Positions 1 through 6,651 of a stretch of 9,341 nt of DNA are shown piece after piece. Origin of the DNA: CBDUBU01 sp965365465 (GTDB taxonomy: Bacteria > Bacteroidota > Rhodothermia > Rhodothermales > DASSAV01); the NCBI GenBank assembly GCA_965365465.1, contig CBDUBU010000150.1, forward strand, positions 1-9,341, given 5' to 3'. The position numbers were made by a program, and so were the translations under genes. How positions within the stretch are numbered: the stretch's first letter is position 1; each line of letters opens with the position of its first letter. Below the pieces are notes generated by a model that saw only the letters and a program-made list of their open reading frames with translations, searched no databases and was not told the origin of the DNA.

Positions 1-150
1 GAGTTCGTGGCTTTCATCAACGATCTCAACGCGCAGTGGGTGAACGCGGCAACGCGCTTGAGCACGCGCGTTCTGACCCAGCTGTACGAGCGCTCGGCTG
101 CCGAGCTCGCCGACTGGTTCGAGTCGCTCCCGCTGCACGCGCCCGCCTCT
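1..150 (+). pseudogene. DinB-like / maleylpyruvate isomerase N-domain fragment, broken
   Basis: Frame 1 is open from the first base and reads as an internal piece of a DinB-superfamily helical-bundle protein (the fold shared with the mycothiol-dependent maleylpyruvate isomerase N-terminal domain). Seen: a stretch resembling FINDLNAQWVNAATRLS followed by RVLTQLYERSAAELADWFES and LPLHAPA, which matches the helix pattern I associate with that family. After roughly base 150 the frame turns into low-quality sequence (SGRTSAMASS), where a DinB protein would continue with an aromatic-rich segment. At the same point a different frame becomes clearly coding for a membrane barrel. There is no start codon context inside the window, and the gene would begin further left. 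I infer a truncated gene joined to foreign sequence, or an assembly chimera. The family call rests on recalled sequence pattern only. Confidence 0.5.
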
Positions 151-1157
151 GGGCGAACTTCGGCTATGGCCTCATCAATGAAGAATATGATGAATCAGGT
201 GATGTCCATGATCTGGGGCAGGAAGCCCCCCTTCCCACCGACCTCGGAGCTATTGCCGCCGGACTCGGCCTCACGCTGCCGCCGGGCGTGACAGGAACGG
301 TGCAGGGCGCCTCGGCAAAAATCAACGGCGAAATCACGGTTATCAATTTCCACCTGGGCGCAGCCTATCCGGTGGTGACGCGACCTGGTTTTGCAATCTC
401 GCTCGGCGCGGATCTGGGACTTTCTCAGCAAAATTTCCAGGCAGAAACAATTACGTTCGACGTCGATAATGCAACGGCTTCCGTCCCTGCCCTCGGCATC
501 ACCGGAGCGCCCCTTCGCGCTGTAGCCGCCCTGATCGGCGCCTCGATTCCTGAATCCGTTCCCAGCGAGCGTAAAATCGAAAGTGGATTCAAGGCGCAGA
601 ACGTGACCCTCTTCGGGGAAATACAGAACAAGAACCTCTCCGGTCGGCTCGGCTTTCTGGTTGACGTTGGCCCGGAACCGAATACCGACGAGAATGAGCG
701 CGAATCCACAGACCGGCAACATGCCTTTATGCTCGGCGCATCGGCTTCCTATCCTGTCGGCGCCATCACGCTCTTCGGCGGCATTGACGCTTTCCTGACC
801 CTCGATGGAACTTCACAGGACACAAAGTATGATGAAGGCGATGTGTACGGGTTACAGGCGGGAGCAGGATACAATTTCGGATTCGGAGAAATCGGGGCTG
901 CCCTCACCTATCGTTACCATACTGATGGAGATAATATCTCTGTAATCAACGGACAGGTATTTCTGAACGAGACAACTTCGGGATATCACATCGGCCTTGC
1001 CCCTTATCTGAACATCTCGCCGCCGGGGGCCTCGTATACGGCTTTCGTGAAGGGCGGTGTTCAGGATGAATACCGGGACTATACGTTCTCCCTGACCGGA
1101 GAAAACGATCTCGCGCCGCGCCTCGGAGCTTCTTTCGGCGTCGTCTACAATTTCTGA
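150..1157 (+). CDS. Outer-membrane beta-barrel protein, 5' end missing or replaced
   Basis: From about base 150, frame 3 encodes roughly 335 residues with the character of an outer-membrane beta-barrel. Alternating hydrophobic/polar strands rich in Gly and aromatics (FGYGLINEEYDESG, GRLGFLVDVG, AFMLGASASYPVG, GAGYNFGFGEIGAALTYRY, GASFGVVYNF) are separated by acidic, Asn/Asp/Thr-rich loops. The protein ends in Phe, the usual C-terminal signal for barrel insertion by the BAM machinery. The frame stays open to the window edge and has a GTG at base 36, but the first ~38 codons from there are Arg/Ala-rich, contain no signal peptide and are out of frame with the better DinB-like reading. I therefore place the genuine sequence from about base 150 and regard its true start and signal peptide as lost. 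The substrate or role (porin, adhesin-like or structural) cannot be told. It is followed by a strong terminator. Confidence 0.7.
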   Translation, partial: WANFGYGLINEEYDESGDVHDLGQEAPLPTDLGAIAAGLGLTLPPGVTGTVQGASAKINGEITVINFHLGAAYPVVTRPGFAISLGADLGLSQQNFQAETITFDVDNATASVPALGITGAPLRAVAALIGASIPESVPSERKIESGFKAQNVTLFGEIQNKNLSGRLGFLVDVGPEPNTDENERESTDRQHAFMLGASASYPVGAITLFGGIDAFLTLDGTSQDTKYDEGDVYGLQAGAGYNFGFGEIGAALTYRYHTDGDNISVINGQVFLNETTSGYHIGLAPYLNISPPGASYTAFVKGGVQDEYRDYTFSLTGENDLAPRLGASFGVVYNF

Positions 1158-1173
1158 AAGCACACAGATAATA

Positions 1174-1219
1174 AAAAAGGCGGAACGCCGGGGCATCATC
1201 CCTCGGCGTTCCGCTTTTC
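1174..1219. terminator. Bidirectional intrinsic terminator
   Basis: A long hairpin has a 5' arm at 1176-1193 and a 3' arm at 1201-1218. Its core is GCGGAACGCCG (1180-1190) pairing perfectly with CGGCGTTCCGC (1204-1214), extended by G-C, G-U and A-T pairs around a 7-nt loop. An A-run lies on the left (1173-1178) and a T-run on the right (1215-1218), so both strands show stem plus U-tract. It sits between the plus-strand barrel gene and the minus-strand GNAT gene, and can end transcription from both sides. Confidence 0.9.
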
Positions 1220-1283
1220 TGTTGGCTCCCGGACGGCTGACTGCCGGAGCGCCCCAGGTCCCGACCAAAACTGAAAGCAACGT

Positions 1284-1898
1284 TCAGTCTACAGACTTCG
1301 TATCGTCAGAAGGCTTTTCTTCAATGGGCTTTATTTCTACCCCCGATCCATTCCCGGAAACCTTGTTCTCGTCAACAGGATCGTACAGCATTCCGGTGCA
1401 TAGACACATCTGGCGTTTGGTGCGCGTGAGAATGTCAAAATTCGGGCAACTCTGGCATCCGTTCCAGAAAACCTCGTCGGTCGTCAATTCCGAGAAGGTA
1501 ACCGGCTTATAACCCAGCTCGGAATTGATTTTCATAACGGCCAGGCTTGTCGTAATACCGAACAGCCTGGCGTCCGGGTACTTTTTGCGCGAAAGCTCGA
1601 ACGCCTTTTTCTTGATCAGCTTGGCAAGGCCGAGCTTCCGAAAATCGGGCGCTACAATGAGGCCCGAGTTGGCGACATACTTCCCGTGGCTCCATGTTTC
1701 TATGTAACAGAAACCGGCAAGCTGCTCCCCCTGCAAGGCAATGATCGCCTTGCCCTCGTCCATTTTGGAGATAACGTATTCAGGGGATCGTTTGGCAATA
1801 CCGGTTCCTCTCGCCCTGGCCGCTTCTTCGATCAATGCACAGATCGCATCCGCATAGGGGTGATGTTCCGGACCGGCAACCCGCACGTCAAAGTCCAT
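1284..1898 (-). CDS. GNAT-family N-acyltransferase with CxxC/CxC motif
   Basis: The protein is 204 residues from the chosen ATG at 1898. The GNAT fold is seen in the acyl-CoA site VAPDFRKLGLAK (residues 82-93), preceded by the beta strands GFCYIETW and NSGLIV and followed by MKINSELGYKP. A C-terminal element holds C148-x2-C151 and C165-x-C167 (FWNGCQSC ... QMCLCTGM), a possible metal site. The last ~30 residues are charged and probably disordered. Proteins of this pattern (RGTGIAKR near the start, GKYVANSGL, CxxC/CxC) are known to me from Bacteroidota, where they often open arginine-biosynthesis clusters and are candidate glutamate N-acylating enzymes. No arg gene is present here, so the substrate is an inference. 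An upstream ATG at 1973 would add 25 residues without family character; the 1898 start follows a GAGAAG-like sequence and fits the family N-terminus. The gene lies downstream of uvrA on the same strand, 158 bp away. Confidence 0.85.
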   Translation of the reverse strand: MDFDVRVAGPEHHPYADAICALIEEAARARGTGIAKRSPEYVISKMDEGKAIIALQGEQLAGFCYIETWSHGKYVANSGLIVAPDFRKLGLAKLIKKKAFELSRKKYPDARLFGITTSLAVMKINSELGYKPVTFSELTTDEVFWNGCQSCPNFDILTRTKRQMCLCTGMLYDPVDENKVSGNGSGVEIKPIEEKPSDDTKSVD

Positions 1899-1907
1899 AG
1901 CTTCTCG

Positions 1908-1942
1908 CCCGATCAGGAATTGATATAAAAGAAATGTCTGTT
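1908..1942 (-). promoter_or_regulatory. Candidate promoter of the GNAT gene
   Basis: On the minus strand a TATATC hexamer (near 1920-1925) lies about 18 nt downstream of TTGCTC and roughly 20-25 nt before the ATG at 1898. The match is only partial (TATA of the -10, TTG of the -35), but it is the best candidate in the 158-bp gap and favours the 1898 start over the 1973 start, which would lie upstream of it. The gene could instead be read through from uvrA. Confidence 0.2.
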
Positions 1943-1953
1943 TGGGAGCAACA

Positions 1954-1971
1954 GCAAGCGCCCACGCTTGC
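1954..1971. repeat. Perfect 7-bp inverted repeat upstream of the GNAT gene
   Basis: GCAAGCG (1954-1960), a 4-nt loop and CGCTTGC (1965-1971) form a perfect short palindrome. It lies about 55-73 bp upstream of the GNAT ATG, next to the candidate promoter. It could be an operator or an RNA hairpin. No T-run follows on either strand, so a classical terminator is unlikely. Confidence 0.45.
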
Positions 1972-2025
1972 ACAAATCGCTCTAAACCTCGATCCCGGCA
2001 GGAAGATCCACAGCAAGGCGAGGAG

Positions 2026-2057
2026 ACGGGTTGGCTCCAGCAGGCAGCACAACCCGT
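2026..2057. repeat. Hairpin at the 3' end of uvrA
   Basis: ACGGGTTG (2026-2033) pairs with CAACCCGT (2050-2057), and an inner GCT/AGC helix extends the stem past one bulged base. The hairpin begins at the uvrA stop codon (2057-2059 on the minus strand). It could protect or end the uvrA transcript, but no U-tract follows in either direction, so an intrinsic terminator is not shown. Confidence 0.4.
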
Positions 2058-5023
2058 TATCCCTGCGCCGCTACTTCCTCCTCGCTTTCGTCTTCCTCCT
2101 CGTCTGCTTCCTCACCTTCTTCCTCGTCGCCCGCTAACTCGTCCAGATTCAGCGCTTCGTCAGCTTCTTCTACCTCATGAAAGCGGGCTGAACGCGCCAG
2201 CTCTGCCTGCAACGCTGCCCCTGTATAGCTTTCCTGTGCGGCTGCTTCCTCCGGCGTTCCTGAAAAAATGATAAACCCTCCGGCCTCGCCTCCGTCAGGT
2301 CCGAGGTCTATCATGTAGTCGGCCACCTTCACCACGTCCATGTTGTGCTCTATGACCAGAACGGTATTTCCCTTCTGCACCAGCGCTCGCAAAACCTTGA
2401 GCAGGTATCGGATGTCCTCGAAATGCAGCCCCGAGGTAGGCTCGTCGAGAATATAAAAAGTCTTTCCGGTGCCGGGCCGGGAGAGTTCTTTTGCCAGCTT
2501 GACCCGCTGCGCCTCTCCGCCTGAGAGCGTCGTTGCCTGCTGCCCCAGGTGAATGTAACCCAACCCGACAGAATCCAGCGCCCGCAGCTTGCGCTCGATG
2601 CGCGGCACGTTTTCAAAGAAATCCAGCGCTTCCGAAACCGTCATTTCCAGCACATCGGCAATGCTGTTTCCTTTGTACTTAACCTCCAGCGTCTCCGGGT
2701 TATACCGCTGCCCCTTACATGTTTCACACTCCACGTAGACATCAGGCAGAAAATTCATTTCCAGCTTTACGATGCCTGCGCCCTTGCAGGTCTCGCAGCG
2801 CCCTCCCTTGACATTGAAGGAGAACCTGCCCGGTTTGTACCCGCGAATCTTCGACTCCGGCAACTGCGCAAACAAGTCCCGGATATAGGTGAACAGCCCG
2901 GTGTAGGTAGCCGGATTGGAACGTGGCGTTCGGCCAATCGGGCTTTGGTCGACATCGATCACCTTATCTATGTACTTCAGCCCTTTGATGCTCTCGTAAG
3001 GAAGCGCCGTAAGCTGCGCATTATGGAACCGTCTGGCCAAAACGGGATAGAGCGTCTGGTTGATAAGGCTAGATTTACCCGACCCCGACACTCCGGTAAC
3101 CGCGATGAAGGTTCCAAGCGGGAGATCGAGGGTGTCCCCTTTCAAATTGTGTCCCGTAGCTCCCTTCAGAACGAGTCGCTTTCCGTTCCCGCGTCGCCTT
3201 TCCGCAGGCATCTGAATGTTCCGATTTCCATAGAGATAAGCGGCTGTCAGACTCTCATAGCCGTTCCGGTGCAACGGCAACTCACCCGGCGGCGCAGCGC
3301 CAATCACATGCCCTCCCTGCTCTCCCGCCCCCGGACCCAGATCCACGACGAAGTCCGCCGCTTCGATCATCTCGCGGTCATGCTCTACTACAAGCACCGA
3401 ATTGTCGAGATCGCGGAGTTGCTTCAGCGACTGGATCAACAGCCCGTTATCGCGCGCGTGAAGGCCAATGCTCGGCTCGTCCAGCACGTAGAGTACTCCT
3501 ACCAGTTGCGTTCCGATCTGCGTGGCGAGGCGGATTCGCTGGCTCTCGCCCCCTGAAAGCGTCCGGGCAGGCCGGTCCAGATTCAAATACCCAACCCCGA
3601 CGTTGATGAGGAAATCGAGTCGCTCTTTGATTTCCTTGATGATCGGGCGTCCTATGAGTCCCTGCCGCTCCGGCAGTGTAACCTGATCGAACCACGCTTG
3701 GAGTGAGAGCAGATCCATCTGAACCAGCTCGGCAATGTTCTTTCCACTCACTCTGAAGGAAAGACTCTCCGGCTTCAACCGGCCTCCCCCGCACGCACGG
3801 CAAGGCATTTCCCGCATGAAGGCTTCCGCCCACTTGCGCTGCGAAGGCGACCCCGTATTCTCGTACGTATGCCAGAGATGCTGGTACACCCCGCTGTACC
3901 TGTGCTTGTATTTTACCTCTCGGTCCTTGTAATGATACACGATGTCGAATTGCAGATCTCCTGCGCCTTCCAGGATCACCTGGCGCTGTTCATCCGTCAA
4001 CTGGTCGAACGGTGTATCAAAGGAGAAGCCATACGCATCTGCCACGGCGCGAAGCTGGCTGAAGATCCAGATGTCACGCGGCTTTCCAAGCGGGGCCAGC
4101 CCGCCATCCTGAATAGATTTTGAAGGTTGCGGGACAACCAGACCCGGGTCCAACTCCCGCCGTTTGCCGAGGCCATTGCACTCCGGGCACGCGCCGTACG
4201 GAGAATTGAACGAGAAGGTATTCGGAGAAGGATCTTCGTAGGATATTCCGTCTTCCGGGCTGAACAGATGCCGGCTGAAGTAGTAATCCCCTGCTTGCTC
4301 GGCGCCTTCCAGAACGCTGGCAATCAAGGCGCCGTTGCCCATTCCAAGCGCCATTTCGACAGACTGGCTTACGCGCGTCCGTATTCCGTCCTTGATAACC
4401 AGCCGGTCCACCACTACTTCGATATCATGCGTCTTGTACCGGTCTACCCGCATCCCCTTTTCGATCTCGCGCAGGTGACCGTCAACCCTTACCCGTTCGA
4501 ATCCCTGCCGTGCAATCTGCTCGAAGAGTTCCCGGTAATGTCCCTTGCGACCTTTGACGACCGGCGCCAGAAGTAGTACACGGGAACCCTCCGGAAAGCT
4601 GAGTACGCCGTCGATGATCTCATCGTCCGACTGCTTGCGCATGGGGGCGCCGGAGAGGTAAGAGTAAGCCGTGCCCGCACGCGCAAACAGCAACCGCATG
4701 AAGTCGTAAATCTCCGTAACCGTGCCGACCGTCGACCGGGGATTGCGGCTTACTGTTTTCTGCTCGATAGCGATAACCGGAGAAAGGCCGTCGATGAAAT
4801 CTACATCCGGCCGCTCCATCATCCCGAGAAACTGGCGGGCGTAGGCACTCAGGCTCTCCATGTACCGCCGCTGTCCCTCTGCATAGATGGTATCGAAAGC
4901 CAGACTCGACTTGCCCGATCCGGAAAGCCCTGTGATAACGACCAGCTTGTTCCTTGGAATGTCCAGATCGACATTCTTGAGGTTGTGCTCCCGTGCGCCT
5001 CGGATGATGATCCGTTCGTCCAT
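2057..5023 (-). CDS. uvrA: Excinuclease ABC subunit UvrA
   Basis: DNA damage sensor of nucleotide excision repair. A UvrA dimer binds distorted DNA and loads UvrB in the cytoplasm. The gene is complete at 988 residues; the E. coli protein is about 940. Two ABC ATPase halves are visible: Walker A GLSGSGKSS at residues 32-40 and GVSGSGKSS at 644-652, LSGGE signatures at 489-493 and 833-837, and Walker B YVLDEP and YILDEP with Asp515 and Asp860. Zinc modules are intact: C279/C282 with C408/C411, and C743/C746 with C766/C769. The N-terminus MDERIIIRGAREHNLKNVDL is canonical and fixes the start. Upstream there is only a weak AGGT-like ribosome site. The oddity is the C-terminus: of the last 38 residues 21 are Asp/Glu and none is Lys or Arg. 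No LexA-type box was recognised in front of the gene. GNAT follows on the same strand. Confidence 0.98.
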   Translation of the reverse strand: MDERIIIRGAREHNLKNVDLDIPRNKLVVITGLSGSGKSSLAFDTIYAEGQRRYMESLSAYARQFLGMMERPDVDFIDGLSPVIAIEQKTVSRNPRSTVGTVTEIYDFMRLLFARAGTAYSYLSGAPMRKQSDDEIIDGVLSFPEGSRVLLLAPVVKGRKGHYRELFEQIARQGFERVRVDGHLREIEKGMRVDRYKTHDIEVVVDRLVIKDGIRTRVSQSVEMALGMGNGALIASVLEGAEQAGDYYFSRHLFSPEDGISYEDPSPNTFSFNSPYGACPECNGLGKRRELDPGLVVPQPSKSIQDGGLAPLGKPRDIWIFSQLRAVADAYGFSFDTPFDQLTDEQRQVILEGAGDLQFDIVYHYKDREVKYKHRYSGVYQHLWHTYENTGSPSQRKWAEAFMREMPCRACGGGRLKPESLSFRVSGKNIAELVQMDLLSLQAWFDQVTLPERQGLIGRPIIKEIKERLDFLINVGVGYLNLDRPARTLSGGESQRIRLATQIGTQLVGVLYVLDEPSIGLHARDNGLLIQSLKQLRDLDNSVLVVEHDREMIEAADFVVDLGPGAGEQGGHVIGAAPPGELPLHRNGYESLTAAYLYGNRNIQMPAERRRGNGKRLVLKGATGHNLKGDTLDLPLGTFIAVTGVSGSGKSSLINQTLYPVLARRFHNAQLTALPYESIKGLKYIDKVIDVDQSPIGRTPRSNPATYTGLFTYIRDLFAQLPESKIRGYKPGRFSFNVKGGRCETCKGAGIVKLEMNFLPDVYVECETCKGQRYNPETLEVKYKGNSIADVLEMTVSEALDFFENVPRIERKLRALDSVGLGYIHLGQQATTLSGGEAQRVKLAKELSRPGTGKTFYILDEPTSGLHFEDIRYLLKVLRALVQKGNTVLVIEHNMDVVKVADYMIDLGPDGGEAGGFIIFSGTPEEAAAQESYTGAALQAELARSARFHEVEEADEALNLDELAGDEEEGEEADEEEDESEEEVAAQG

Positions 5024-5073
5024 AGACCTGCAAACTCGAAAAAAACTTGTGCGGCGTGCGTACCGATAGGCCC

Positions 5074-5090
5074 TGCCGGGCGGCCCGGCA
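5074..5090. repeat. 7-bp GC-rich inverted repeat in the uvrA leader
   Basis: TGCCGGG (5074-5080), a 3-nt loop and CCCGGCA (5084-5090) form a perfect stem 51-67 nt upstream of the uvrA start codon. In the uvrA transcript it would form a stable 5'-leader hairpin. As DNA it could be an operator. No U-tract follows on the minus strand. Confidence 0.45.
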
Positions 5091-5122
5091 TATCAAATTT
5101 CAAACCTTCAACTGCCGTTTTC

Positions 5123-5134
5123 GTTTCTCGAAAC
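5123..5134. promoter_or_regulatory. Short palindrome GTTTC-N2-GAAAC in the uvrA/ribD divergent region
   Basis: GTTTC (5123-5127), two bases and GAAAC (5130-5134) form a 12-bp dyad about 100 bp upstream of uvrA. It has the size of a dimeric-repressor half-site pair but does not match the E. coli (CTGT-N8-ACAG) or Gram-positive (GAAC-N4-GTTC) LexA boxes. The role is unknown. Confidence 0.2.
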
Positions 5135-5274
5135 ACTGCTAAACTTGTTACTTAACGCCTGCCGGGAGCAACCTGCTTTTCTTCCCTTTTGGCAAAAAAA
5201 GTATGGCTAACCGCTTAAGTAAAGCGCGCATCTGCCGATACCTTATACAGCGGTGGATATGGAAACAGACCAAC

Positions 5275-5279
5275 GGAGG
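5275..5279 (+). promoter_or_regulatory. Ribosome binding site GGAGG of the mini-ORF
   Basis: GGAGG lies 5 nt before the ATG at 5285, inside the sequence CAACGGAGGC. This is a stronger site than those in front of uvrA, ribD or ribE, and only the HDOD gene here has a comparable one (AGGAGGT). It is the main reason to take the following short ORF seriously. Confidence 0.6.
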
Positions 5280-5284
5280 CTCCC

Positions 5285-5374
5285 ATGGAAAACCCGACTT
5301 CCCGCGAAAAACGCCCGCCCCCTCTTTTAGGGGGGTGGGCGTCGTCTTTTTCAGAAGCCTGCTGCATCGGGTAA
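5285..5374 (+). CDS. Putative 29-residue leader peptide overlapping a terminator
   Basis: The short ORF opens with ATG five bases after GGAGG and begins MENPTSREKRPPPLLGGW. It ends at TAA 5372-5374. Codons 10-13 (Arg-Pro-Pro-Pro, 5312-5323) are the 5' arm of an intrinsic terminator hairpin, and codons 16-20 are its 3' arm. A ribosome on these codons would therefore cover the stem. Pro-Pro-Pro is a known EF-P-dependent ribosome stall motif. An overlapping alternative ORF starts at ATG 5259 (23 residues, METDQRRLPWK...) and stops exactly in the hairpin loop (TAG 5328-5330), but has a poorer ribosome site. Part of the residue pattern (PPPLLGGW) is simply what a C-run/G-run hairpin encodes, so the peptide itself need not matter. 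I infer a leader peptide controlling ribD. A chance ORF over a small-RNA terminator is the alternative. Confidence 0.35.
   Translation: MENPTSREKRPPPLLGGWASSFSEACCIG
5307..5351. terminator. Strong intrinsic terminator, orphan (attenuator or sRNA end)
   Basis: The 5' arm at 5311-5322 (ACGCCCGCCCCC) pairs with 5331-5342 over 12 bp including one G-U, with the loop at 5323-5330. TTTTT follows at 5347-5351. On the minus strand the A-run at 5307-5311 supplies a U-tract too, so it can work both ways. No annotated gene points into it: uvrA reads away to the left and ribD starts 105 bp downstream. It therefore either ends a short untranslated or leader transcript or attenuates ribD. Confidence 0.85.
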
Positions 5375-5456
5375 TGCATCAGCATCAGGAAACCACAGCT
5401 TCCAAAAAGCTTTCAAGCGCTATTGTTTCCCTTGTCGTTCCTCGTACACGTAGTGC

Positions 5457-6638
5457 ATGTCCGACGACCTATCGGTTGAACCCGTATCCCGGAGCGCCGG
5501 CTCGCAACAGGACGGCAGCAGCGATACTTTCTGGATGCATCGTTGCCTTGAACTGGCCGTCCGGGGAGCCGGTCTGGCAAGTCCTAATCCTATGGTCGGG
5601 GCAGTCCTTGTCGGGAGCGACGGCCGGTTGCTCGGTGAAGGCTGGCATACCCGGTATGGCGCAGAACATGCCGAACGGAACGCTGTGCGTGATGCCGAAA
5701 AGAGGTCAGTCGGCGACTTATCTCAGGCTGCCCTCTATGTAAATCTGGAGCCGTGCAGCCATTACGGCAAAACGCCTCCGTGTACGGATCTCATTCTCGA
5801 AAAAGGCATTCCACGGGTCGTTGTAGGCATGGTAGATCCGTTTCCGGCTGTTGCCGGCAGCGGAATCGCACGCCTGCGCGATCACGGGGTTGATGTCCGG
5901 GTAGGGGTTCTTGAAAAGGAGTGTGCGCGGCTCAATGAAGCGTTTACGCATCATGTGCGAACAGGCCGCCCCCTGGTTACCCTGAAAGCAGCTCAAACCC
6001 TGGACGGGTATGTCGCCACGACAACGGGAGATTCACGCTGGATTTCTTCTTCTGACTCCCGACAGCTTGTCCATCACTGGCGCAGCACATTAGACGGCAT
6101 TCTTATAGGCAGCGGAACCGCACGCAGAGACAACCCCGCGCTGACGGTGCGCCATGTGGAAGGCAGACAGCCGGTTCGCATCGTCTTGGACCGTGAAGGC
6201 AGCTTGCCCTCCTCCCTCCACATTTTTACTGACGCCTTTGTACCCGACACTATTGCGGTAGTCGGTGCGTCTGCCCAACCTCCTTATGCCGCTGCATTCA
6301 GCCATGCAGGCGGTCGGCTTATAGAAATTCCTTTGATAAATGGAAGGCTCGATCTCAGGGCGCTGCTCGCCTGGCTTGGCAACCAGGGCGGCGACAATGG
6401 CCTTCCCATGCAATCTCTTCTGGTAGAAGCGGGGCCTTCGCTGGCTACCGCGCTTCTGGAACAGGATCTTGCAGACCGGTATTTTCTGTTTATAGCGCCC
6501 AAACTCATAGGGGCCGGGGTGCCCGTATTTCATTCACTGGGCATCGAACGCTTGGCCGATGCCCTCGTTTTCAGCGAAACCCATTGGAAAACGGTTGGAA
6601 ACGATATGCTGTTTCAGGGCTATCGCCGCTCCGTTTGA
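5457..6638 (+). CDS. ribD: Bifunctional riboflavin biosynthesis deaminase/reductase RibD
   Basis: Converts the first pyrimidine of the riboflavin pathway: deaminates 2,5-diamino-6-ribosylamino-pyrimidinone phosphate, then reduces the ribose to the ribityl form with NADPH. The length is 393 residues, near the usual ~365-380. The N-terminal CMP/dCMP-deaminase-type zinc domain has SPNPMVGAVLV, H71-A-E73 as zinc ligand and catalytic acid, and C100 and C109 in LEPCSHYGKTPPC. The C-terminal dihydrofolate-reductase-like domain starts near residue 172 with TLKAAQTLDGYVA, then SRWIS, GILIGSGTARRDNPALTVR and LLVEAGPSLATALLE (usually VEGG). Family members usually begin about 10 residues before the MxRCLELA helix. 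Here the start at 5457 leaves a Ser/Asp-rich extension of 26 residues. Met27 (5535) is an alternative start, and neither has a clear ribosome site. The orphan terminator/mini-ORF lies just upstream. Confidence 0.97.
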   Translation: MSDDLSVEPVSRSAGSQQDGSSDTFWMHRCLELAVRGAGLASPNPMVGAVLVGSDGRLLGEGWHTRYGAEHAERNAVRDAEKRSVGDLSQAALYVNLEPCSHYGKTPPCTDLILEKGIPRVVVGMVDPFPAVAGSGIARLRDHGVDVRVGVLEKECARLNEAFTHHVRTGRPLVTLKAAQTLDGYVATTTGDSRWISSSDSRQLVHHWRSTLDGILIGSGTARRDNPALTVRHVEGRQPVRIVLDREGSLPSSLHIFTDAFVPDTIAVVGASAQPPYAAAFSHAGGRLIEIPLINGRLDLRALLAWLGNQGGDNGLPMQSLLVEAGPSLATALLEQDLADRYFLFIAPKLIGAGVPVFHSLGIERLADALVFSETHWKTVGNDMLFQGYRRSV

Positions 6639-6651
6639 ATGCCCTTGCTAT

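Larger units (their letters stand above)
5024..5456. other. 433-bp divergent intergenic region uvrA/ribD
   Basis: This is the only stretch over 300 bases without a large gene. It must hold the uvrA promoter (minus) and the ribD promoter (plus), but no convincing hexamer pair was found for either. Content seen: a GC-rich hairpin (5074-5090), a small dyad (5123-5134), an A-run (5194-5200), a mini-ORF with a GGAGG ribosome site (5285 onward), an intrinsic terminator (5311-5351) and about 105 bp of unstructured sequence before ribD. The conserved core elements of the FMN riboswitch are not present. Confidence 0.7.

Noticed and set aside
195..722. 175-residue minus-strand open frame
   Set aside because: It is antisense to the outer-membrane barrel frame, Arg/Cys-rich, and has no domain pattern.
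1942..2271. Short plus-strand frames over the uvrA 3' end, one with a hydrophobic stretch near 2080-2137
   Set aside because: The Leu/Phe/Val-rich appearance is the complement of the acidic GAA/GAG/GAC tail codons of uvrA, not a real membrane peptide.
2549..3556. 335-residue plus-strand open frame opposite uvrA
   Set aside because: It lies entirely antisense to highly conserved uvrA codons, has no recognisable domain, and is the usual long shadow frame of uvrA.
4127..4576. 149-residue plus-strand open frame
   Set aside because: Antisense to the uvrA N-terminal region, with no independent support.
5351..5456. FMN riboswitch before ribD (and likewise before ribE)
   Set aside because: The conserved RFN core segments were looked for and not found in either leader.
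5203..5742. 179-residue plus-strand open frame before and into ribD
   Set aside because: It overlaps the ribD deaminase domain in another frame, has no ribosome site and shows no protein-like pattern; ribD is certain.
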